Source: Mangrovicoccus ximenensis (GTDB taxonomy: Bacteria > Pseudomonadota > Alphaproteobacteria > Rhodobacterales > Rhodobacteraceae). From it: a stretch of 64,000 nucleotides of DNA. The notes under the pieces were generated by a model, which searched no databases, was not told where the DNA came from, and saw nothing but the letters and a program-made list of their open reading frames with translations. The position numbers were made by a program, and so were the translations under genes. This document shows, in pieces, positions 8,190 through 15,200 of this stretch. The stretch's first letter is position 1. Every line of letters starts with the position of its first letter. The stretch lies in the NCBI RefSeq assembly GCF_003056725.1, contig NZ_QBKZ01000014.1, forward strand, positions 210,102 to 274,101, read 5' to 3'.

Positions 8190-9252
8190 CGGGCGGCTGC
8201 GCCGGATCACCGTGGCACAAGTGCCACCAGGAGGGGCTACCCAACCCATCATCAAGACGGCGCCACCGTCGCTCCGTCCGTGAAGCCGCGATCGCATCGG
8301 CGCCGACATCCGGCTCGAACTGCGCCCAGACCGGCTGCATCGCCGCGACCCAGGCAGCGCGCTGCTCCGGCGTCAGCTCGCGCACGGTGCCGCCGGCATC
8401 GATGATCGCCTGCTTCGCCTCGGCCTCGATCTTGCCGGACTCGCCGTTGCGCTCCGCCGTGACCTCGGCAAGCACGGCGGCAAAGCCGTCGCGCACCTCC
8501 GGATCGAGCCCCTGCCACCAGTCGGTCGGCACCACCACCATGTAGTCGAGCAGGATGTGGTTGGTCTCGGTGATGCCGTCCTGCACCTCGAAGAACTTCT
8601 GGCCGTAGGTGTTCGCCCAGGTGTTCTGCTGGCCGTCGACCACGCCGGTCTGCAGCGCCCCGTAGACCTCGGAGAAGGCCATCGGCTGCGGGCTGGCGCC
8701 GAGCGCCTCCATCTCGGCGATCATGACGGCGGCGGACTGGACGCGCATCTTCAGCCCCTTCAGGTCCTCCGGCCACAGGAGCGGCCTGCTGGCCGAGATC
8801 TGCTTCATCCCGCCATGCCAGAAGGCCAGCCCGGTCAGGCCGCGGCGCTCCATGCCAGCCAGCATCTCCTGGCCCGCCTCCGACTGCTGGAAGGCATCGA
8901 CCGCTTCCATGTTCTTGAACATGAACGGCAGGTCGAAAATGCGGAACTGCTTGGTGAATTTCTCGAATTTCGACAGCGAGGGCGCGGCCATCTGGACGTC
9001 GCCCTGCAGCATCGCCTCCAGCACCTGGTCATCGTTGTAGAGCGTCGAGTTCGGATAGACCTCCATGCAGGCCAGCCCGTCGAGCCGTTCGTTCACCCGC
9101 TCTGCCAGGATCGACACGGCGATGCCCTTCGGGTGCTTGTCGGTATTCACGACATGGCTGAACTTGATGACGGTCTCGCCCGGATCGCAGGCCGCGGCGG
9201 CTTGCGTGGCACCGAGGGCCAGAACGGCGGCGGTGATCAGCGGAAATTTCAT
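8182..9252 (-). CDS. dctP: TRAP transporter solute-binding protein (DctP family) with an aberrant C-terminus
   Basis: Periplasmic substrate-binding component of a tripartite ATP-independent transporter. A signal peptide (MKFPLITAAVLALGATQAAA) precedes KFSHVVNTDKHPKG; the family hallmarks are FDLPFMFKN, the arginine-containing LKGLKMRVQSA and GVVDGQQNTWANTY. ATG at 9252 follows GGAGG at ideal spacing. After about residue 324 (DVGADAIAAS) the sequence no longer resembles the family and runs about 30 residues into unrelated DNA (near 8285), so the last native residues were replaced. The dctQ and dctM membrane genes that should follow are absent, having been replaced by the IS6/IS256 nest. The protein may fold but probably has no partner here. 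Confidence 0.85.
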   Translation of the reverse strand: MKFPLITAAVLALGATQAAAACDPGETVIKFSHVVNTDKHPKGIAVSILAERVNERLDGLACMEVYPNSTLYNDDQVLEAMLQGDVQMAAPSLSKFEKFTKQFRIFDLPFMFKNMEAVDAFQQSEAGQEMLAGMERRGLTGLAFWHGGMKQISASRPLLWPEDLKGLKMRVQSAAVMIAEMEALGASPQPMAFSEVYGALQTGVVDGQQNTWANTYGQKFFEVQDGITETNHILLDYMVVVPTDWWQGLDPEVRDGFAAVLAEVTAERNGESGKIEAEAKQAIIDAGGTVRELTPEQRAAWVAAMQPVWAQFEPDVGADAIAASRTERRWRRLDDGLGSPSWWHLCHGDPAQPPGL

Positions 9253-9343
9253 GCGAGGTCCTCCCAAACCTGACTGGCGCGTGCCCCTCTTTGCGGACTC
9301 GCGCCAGCGTTGCAAAGGTATCGGGAGATACCTGCAGCCGCCG

Positions 9344-10070
9344 CTAGCGGTAGTCCTCGGGCTTCAGCCCGTGGCGCGCGAGCTTGTCGTAGAAGGTCTT
9401 GCGCGGCAGCTTCAGCTCCTCTGCGGCACGGCTGGCGGCGCCGCCGTTCCTCTGCAGCGCCCGCACCAAAAGCGTCTTCTCGACCTGCGCCATGTGCTCG
9501 GCCAGGCCCAGCCCCTCGCCCGCTTCCGGGCCTTCGAGCCCCAGAACGAATTGCGTCGCCTCGTTCATCAGCGCCCGCGCATTGCCCGGCCAGTCGCGCG
9601 CCATCAGATCGGCCAGATAGCCGTCCGGCACCGGCGGCACCGGCACGCGCGACCGCTCGGCGATGTCGGCGACGTAATAGAGAAAGAGGTCGGGGATGTC
9701 CTCCACCCGGTCCTTCAGCGCCGGAATGTCGACCCGCACCGCGTCGAGCTGCAGCCGCAGATCGGCGTTGAAGCCGGGCTCGGCGCCCAGATCCTTGTAG
9801 GTCCCCGCGATCAGGAGCGCCTCGGTCCCGGCATCCAGCCGCTCGAGGAGCGCAAATTGCGTGTCCGCGGGCAAGGCCGCCACCTCGTCGAGGAAGAGCG
9901 TCCCCGCGCCCACCGCCCCGAAGGCCGCCCCCAGATCGGCGACCGAGAGCCCGGCCGAGACGCGCCGCTCGAAAATTTCGGCCTCGCGCCCGGCGAGCCT
10001 GCGGATCACGTCGGCAATCTTCGGCGTGTTCGCCCCGTCCGGCCCGGTGACCAGCACCGCCTGCCCGCCG
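9344..10070 (-). pseudogene. DctD-like response regulator, N-terminally truncated and fused to an IS3 relic
   Basis: About 240 residues of an AAA+ enhancer-binding-like regulator: the Walker-B-type GTLFLDEVAALP, a sensor-like region RLQLDAVRVDIPALKDRVEDIP, and a C-terminal Fis-type helix-turn-helix (RAAEELKLPRKTFYDKLARHG). The receiver domain and start are missing; the reading frame continues upstream straight into IS3 transposase sequence. The Walker A position reads GPDGANTP rather than GxxGxGKE and no GAFTGA loop is present, so even the intact parent would not have been a standard sigma-54 activator. Its position behind dctP suggests it once regulated TRAP (C4-dicarboxylate-type) transport. 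Confidence 0.75.
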
Positions 10071-10227
10071 CCGCAGGGGGCCGCTCGCCGATGTTGGAGT
10101 GGCGGCGGCGCTTGTTGAAGATGGCGATGCATTCGAACAACGCGGCCTTGGCTTCGCGGCGCGACCGGAGCCTGGTGCGGCAGACCAGCCCGTTCTCCAG
10201 CGATCCGAAGACGCTCTCCATCGGCAC

Positions 10228-10280
10228 GGTCTGCGCCTTCGGAGGATCCCCCCGGATCCTCCGATCCGCTCGCGCAGACC
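10228..10280. repeat. Nested palindromic insert in the IS3 relic (family 1)
   Basis: Outer arms GGTCTGCGC (10228-10236) and GCGCAGACC (10272-10280); inner arms CGGAGGATCC (10240-10249) and GGATCCTCCG (10254-10263) around CCCC. It interrupts the transposase between SMSRKGDC and PMESVFG. The CCCCC-GGATC centre matches the insert at 7250-7294. Confidence 0.7.
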
Positions 10281-10559
10281 AGCTTGCACCCGAGGCAATC
10301 GCCCTTGCGGCTCATCGAGGCAGCCGCCTTCCAGGCATCGGGAAGCCGTCGGCAATCGCCGCTGGCGCTTTGAACTCCGCGGTCGGAGCGGCAGATCAGC
10401 CCCGGTGCCAGCTTCCGGTTCTGCAGCGCCATGCACATCGCGTCTGCCGCGAGGCTGCTCTTGAGCCGCCCGGACATCGAGCCGATGCCCGGCAGGCGAT
10501 TGCATGCAACCGCCGGGAGGGACCGGCGATCTCCATGGTCGCGTTCGCCCTCGGTCTCG

Positions 10560-10603
10560 GAGTTGCCAGCGGATGGGCCATCGGTCCGAGCGCCGCTGGC
10601 GAC
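10560..10603. repeat. Family-2 palindromic insert in the IS3 relic
   Basis: Arms GCCAGCGG (10565-10572) and CCGCTGGC (10593-10600) enclose the centre GGGCCATCGGTCCGAGC (10575-10591). The left shoulder GAGTTGCCAGCGGAT is shared with the copy at 32353-32394. It follows DEGWLCRAAAKEF of the transposase. Confidence 0.75.
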
Positions 10604-10664
10604 GGCGACACGATGACGAACTCCTTCGCCGCGGCCCGACAGAGCCAGCCCTCGTCCGTTGGCA

Positions 10665-10706
10665 GTCGCCAAGGTTGCGCCACTGGTTCGAGCAACCATT
10701 GGCGAC
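10665..10706. repeat. Family-2 palindromic insert in the IS3 relic
   Basis: Arms GTCGCCAAGGTTGC (10665-10678) and GCAACCATTGGCGAC (10692-10706) pair over 14 bp with one bulge; the centre is GCGCCACTGGTTCGAGC (10677-10693). It is inserted between WLADIS and PTDEGW of the transposase, and its removal restores the frame. Confidence 0.8.
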
Positions 10707-10819
10707 GCTGATGTCCGCCAGCCAAATCCGGCCGGGCTTCGATGCCCGGAAATTCCGCCCAAGCAGGTTCGGGGCGATCCCCAGATTGTGCCGGCCGTCT
10801 GAATCCTGGAGCATCTTTG

Positions 10820-11436
10820 TGCAACAAGGCCGCCAATACCTGCCAAGCCAGTTTCATTTCTTCCAGTGTTGGTACATGGTCTCGCTGGCCGCCGCGTTGC
10901 AGCTTGACGTTCTGCAGCACGCCTTCTGGCGCTAGGTCTCTGGTGGCCGCCCAGCGGAGTATGGCTCGCAGGTCTCGCAGAGTTCGGTTGGCGCTGCCAC
11001 GCGCAGGATGCCTATCGGCCACCCGAAGGTAGTCCGGCGTATCCAACGTCCTTACGTCCCTCTCTAACAGCAGTTTGAAGACGTATCGTACGCCTGAAGC
11101 CCTCTGCTGCGTCGTTCGAAGGTGCCTATGGGCCTGCTCCCATTCTTCGAGCATCGCACTGACGCTTAGGGCCGGAACCGCCGGGATCGGCGCGCCGTTG
11201 GCCAACCCGGCGATTGCGGCGCGCGCCTGTTCCCGGGCCGCCGCAGCGCTCATGCCGGGCCAAGTGCCAATGGTTACGCGCTTGCGAGTGCCGCCGGGCA
11301 AGACACGTCGCACGACCCAACGGGCTTCCCGACGGTTGCCTCTGACCGTAAGCCCCTTCACCTCGTCGTCCGAGAGCTCCGCACGCTCTGGGGGCATGGG
11401 AAGTTTGGCTTTAAGCGTCCGCTCGGTCAGTCTCAT
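10820..11436 (-). pseudogene. Tyrosine recombinase (P4-type phage/island integrase), N-terminal fragment
   Basis: Starts at ATG 11436 after a GGAGG ribosome site (MRLTERTLKAKLPMP). The arm-type-binding N-terminal domain (LTVRGNRREARWVVRRVLPGG, TIGTWPGMSAAAAREQA) and the core-binding domain (LEEWEQAHRHLRTTQQRASG, RTLRDLRAILRWA) are recognisable over about 205 residues. The catalytic domain with the R-H-R-Y residues is absent, having been replaced by the IS3 relic at about 10815. It indicates a former genomic island or prophage; I found no tRNA or attachment site nearby. Confidence 0.8.
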
Positions 11437-11638
11437 GCTTCCGTCCTCCGGTCTTGGGGCCGCGTTGGGGGCAAGACGACTCGAATTCGCAGTGTCGGCT
11501 GGTGGTGGCCTGCGTTAGAGGATGGAAGGCTGGAACGTTTAGCGCAACTTCTATAGCTCTGTAATCCCATGACTAATTCGGCAGAAATGTGGGCTAGGGT
11601 TAGGTGGCGTGAGCCAGTGGAAGCGATCACATTTCCGT

Positions 11639-11682
11639 GCGGAACCGTCCCCCGGACCTTTTGCTGAACCTCCTCACTTCCG
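11639..11682. repeat. Family-1 insert (weak arms)
   Basis: GTCCCCCGGAC centre followed by TTTTGCTGAACCTCCTCACTTCC-type sequence. The block aligns base for base with most of the insert at 7250-7294 although its outer arms no longer pair well. It lies just before the IS5 relic at 11695. Confidence 0.65.
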
Positions 11683-11694
11683 CCCCGCCGAAAT

Positions 11695-12010
11695 GCCCGG
11701 CCATGGAAGGCGGAGACGGCAGGCGCCCGGGCGCGCAACGAGATCCTGTCGGCGTCGAAGCACCTGGGCCGAGCGCTGTGGCGGAACTGGAGCAGGTACC
11801 ACCGCCGGAGCAGAGTGGAGATATGAGCCGGACCGGAAAAAGGTCCGGGGGACCTTTTCCCCCGGCGATTGAATGAACTGCGTGAAGCAGCTCGGCCAGC
11901 GGCTGATGTCACGGGGCTTCGATCGCCAGGTGGCCGAGGTCCAGATCCGGGTGGCGGTCCTGAACCGTTTCACGGCCCTCGGCATCCCGATGACGGTGGC
12001 CGCAGGATAG
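11695..12010 (+). pseudogene. IS5-family transposase, C-terminal relic
   Basis: Reads WKAETAGARARNEIL, SASKHLGRALWRNWSRYH and RRSRVE, then is broken by an insert (11821-11868) that adds an in-frame stop, and resumes with MNCVKQLGQRLMSRGFDRQ, VAEVQIRVAVLNRFTALGIP to TAG at 12008-12010. This is the same transposase type as the larger relic at 32146-33065. Only the last third is present. Confidence 0.75.
11821..11868. repeat. Family-1 palindromic insert in the IS5 relic
   Basis: Arms GGAAAAAGGTCC (11835-11846) and GGACCTTTTCC (11850-11860) around GGG, one base unpaired. The insert begins ATATGAGCCGGA, a block that also follows the same transposase codon (RVE) at about 32150. Confidence 0.75.
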
Positions 12011-12265
12011 GTGTGTCCGGGGAAAGGGGGACTGCGGTCGCCAGCTGATTTGTTCAACAACGCCCTTTCCGAAAGGTAAAATTTTTCCTTGTCGCAAAGA
12101 TTTCACACAGCCCTACTAACGGTGCTGTGAAATCGGCGGAGGGGTCCCATTTCACCGCACGGCATGCCCGGCACGGTCCGCTCCGGACCGCTGCCGCCCG
12201 TGCCGTGCCCGGACGGCCCGCTTCGCCCCGAGTGATACGACAAGCGAAGAAGGCAGGCCTTTTCC
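12011..12265. other. Leader region of the large nuclease gene
   Basis: No gene. GATTTCACA (12101-12109) and TGTGAAATC (12125-12133) form an inverted repeat, and an A/T run lies at 12077-12090. This may hold the promoter of the nuclease gene or an IS end (GTGAAATCGGC also occurs near 32126); I cannot tell which. Confidence 0.3.
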
Positions 12266-15200
12266 ATGACCCTGATCTATTCCGAAGGCTTCGAGACCGA
12301 CGGCAGCGGCACGCGCTACAGCACTTCGGTGCCGGAATTCACCGACGGCACGGGCGATTTCTTCCTGCGCACCGACGGGTCGGACATCGGCAGCTTCTAC
12401 CAGCTGGCCGGGGCCGAAGGCAGCTACTTCTTCGCGGGCATGGATCTCGACGGCGAAGGCGCGGCGGGCACGCAGAGCCTGACCATCACCGGCATCGACA
12501 TCTCGGGCTATTCGGGGCTGGAGCTGTCGGTCATGGTCGCCGAGGACGATGACGGCGAGAACCAGGACTGGGATGCCGACAGCCGCTTCGCGGTCGAATA
12601 TTCCATCGACGGCGGCGCCTTCCAGACCGCGCTGGCCTTCGTGGCCTCCGGCACCAATACCGAACCGATGCAGGACACCGATTTCGACGGAATCGGCGAC
12701 GGCCCTGCCCTGTCGGACACGTTTGCGGCCTTCGCCGCGATGCTCGCGGGCACCGGCAGCACGCTCGACCTGCGTTTCTCGCTGGAAAATCTCGATGCCG
12801 GGGACGAGGACGTGGCCTTCGACGGGATCGAGCTCAGCGGCACCGCCGAAGCGCTGGACCATGACCTGCAGGTTACCGAAATCTGGCCGGGCCAGAATGG
12901 CGCCGACCTGACCGCGGACTGGTTCGAGATCACCAACACCGGCAATACCGCCTGGGCCTCGGGCACCGACCCGCAGCTCTGGTATGACGACGAGAGCGCC
13001 GACACCGCCGCAGCCGACCCGATCGAGGGCCTGTCGCAGATCCTGCCCGGCGAAAGCGCCGTGGTGGTGATCGGCAATGCGGCCGATGCCGAAGCCTTCC
13101 GCGCGCTCTGGGCCGAGGTCATCGACCTCTCGGCCATCCAGGTCGGCTGGACCGACGGCGCGGGCCTCGGCCAGGGCGGCGATGCGGTGGTGCTCTTCGA
13201 GGGCGAAGACGGCGCTCTGGAGCAGATCGCCTCCGAAGCCTATCCGGATGCCGATGCCGATAGCGGCAAGTCCTGGGACGTCGCGGCGCAGGCCTTCTCG
13301 GAGGCGGGCAGCAACGGCGCGGTGGCCACGGCGGAGCTCGGCGGCACCGGCGACGAACCGGCTGTCGGCTCGCCCGGCAACGGCGCGGCCGTGATCCGCT
13401 CGGACGCGCCCTCGATCTTCCGCTACGTCCAGGATTTCGACAGCGAGCCGACCTCGGGCGGCATGTATACCGATGCCGGCGATGCCGCCCAGGATCATGA
13501 CCTCGTCAACAACGAGGGCCAGGCGCCGGTCAATTCGGTGGTCTCGGGCCTCGCGCTGAACGGCCAGCTCGGCTTCTCGGCCTCCTACATCAACACCCGC
13601 GGCGATGTCGGCCTGACCGATGGCGACTATGTCGGCGTGGCGAATTACGCGGGCACGGTCGGCGCCTTCACCTCGGGCAGCCAGGGCTACGAGCTGCAGG
13701 ATGCCGACGGCGCGATGCTGCTGGCCTTCGAGACCGTCGATACCGCCAATGCGGGCGAGGTCACCGTCTCGATCGACGCCTTCCTGCAGGAAACCGGCTG
13801 GGAGGCCGATGACCTGATCCGCATCGGCGTCGATACCGATGGCGACGGCGAGATGGACGTCATGCTGCTCGACACCACCGGCCAGGACATCGACGACCTG
13901 GGCATCGAGGGCGCCTGGCAGACTCTGTCGGCCACCGTCCCCGCCGAGGCCAACGAAGCGACGCTGATGGTCTGGCTCGACAGCGACAGCTCGTCGGAAT
14001 CGCTCTATATCGACAGCGTCTCGGTCGCCACCGCGCCGCTGACCGAGTTCCGCTTCACCCAGAGCTTCGAGAACGAGACCGCCCGCCCGAACCTCTATTT
14101 CGACGGCGGCGATCCGAATGCCGATCATGACCTCGCCAACGAGGACCGCCCGAATGCCCGCCGCGTCGACAGCGAGCATTCCTCGATCGCGACCACCGGC
14201 GAGCTGGGCTTCGACGCCCGCTTCGAGGCCACCCGCCCGTCGAAGGACGGCATGTCCGACGGCTCGCCGACCGGCGTGACCGCCAATACCGGCTTCGTGC
14301 GGTCGATGTCGGACGGCGAGAACGGCTACCAGTTCAAGGACACCGACGGCAACTTCGTCCTGGAATTCGAGCGGATCGAGAACATCGCCTCGAACCTCGT
14401 CACCGTCTCGCTCGACGTCTTCGTCAACGAGACCGACTGGGAGGCGCGCGACCGCATCGCCATCGGGCTCGATCTCGACGGCGACAGCGTGATCGACCAG
14501 TACCTGGTCGACAGCACCGGCCAGCTGGTCGACGACGTGATCGCCGAAGGCCAGTGGGTGACGCTCAGCGCCGATGTGGTGCAGCCCGACAGCGTGCAGC
14601 TGATCGTCGAGCATGACGCCAACTGGAAGGCGGAATCGATGATGATCGACAACATCGCCATCGAAGGGAAGACCGGCGCCCCGGGAATCCCGGCCGATCC
14701 CGCCCCCGCCGCCAAGAACGGCCTGGTGCACAGCCTCGCCTCGGTCACCGAGGTCGACGGCGGCGCCGAGATCGTCGCCAAGCTGCACGGCCATGACGCG
14801 GTGATCGTCGCCAATGGCGACGGGCTGACCTTCTTCAATGCCGATGACATCGCCAACCCGGCCGCCTTCCACCAGCTCGACCCGACCGTGCTCGGCGCAA
14901 ATTCCAGCGCCGTCACTTCGGTCGCCACCTGGGGCGAGGGCGACGCCGCCGAATTCGCCTTCGCGGTCCCGGATGCCGATGCCACCGCCAACGGCACCGT
15001 CTACCTGCGCGCCTATGTCGGCGGCAGCTACCACGCCATCGAGGTCGGCCCGCTGCCGGACATGGTGACCTTCTCAGAGGACGGCAACTTCCTCTTGGTC
15101 GCCAACGAGGGACAGTCCGCCGATGGCGACAACGCCCCGGGCGTGCTGCCGAACCCCGACGGTTCGGTCTCGATCATCGCGATCGGCCGCGATGCCGGCG

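Larger units (their letters stand above)
10075..10815 (-). pseudogene. IS3-family transposase (OrfB) relic carrying palindromic inserts
   Basis: Pieces of the DDE integrase-type OrfB can be followed in order: NLLGRNFRASKPGRIWLADIS, DEGWLCRAAAKEF, LAADAMCMALQNRK, LICRSDRGVQSASGD, SMSRKGDC, PMESVFGSLENGLVCRTR and ALFECIAIFNKRRRHSNIGE. They are separated by frame-breaking inserts at 10228-10280, 10560-10603 and 10665-10706, all palindromic. The 3' end is joined to the DctD fragment and the 5' end cuts the integrase gene at about 10815. Confidence 0.8.

Noticed and set aside
12152-15034. A 960-codon open frame on the minus strand antisense to the nuclease gene
   Set aside because: It has low-complexity Gly/Val/Asp-rich translation produced by codon bias of the plus-strand gene, no ribosome site and no recognisable domain.
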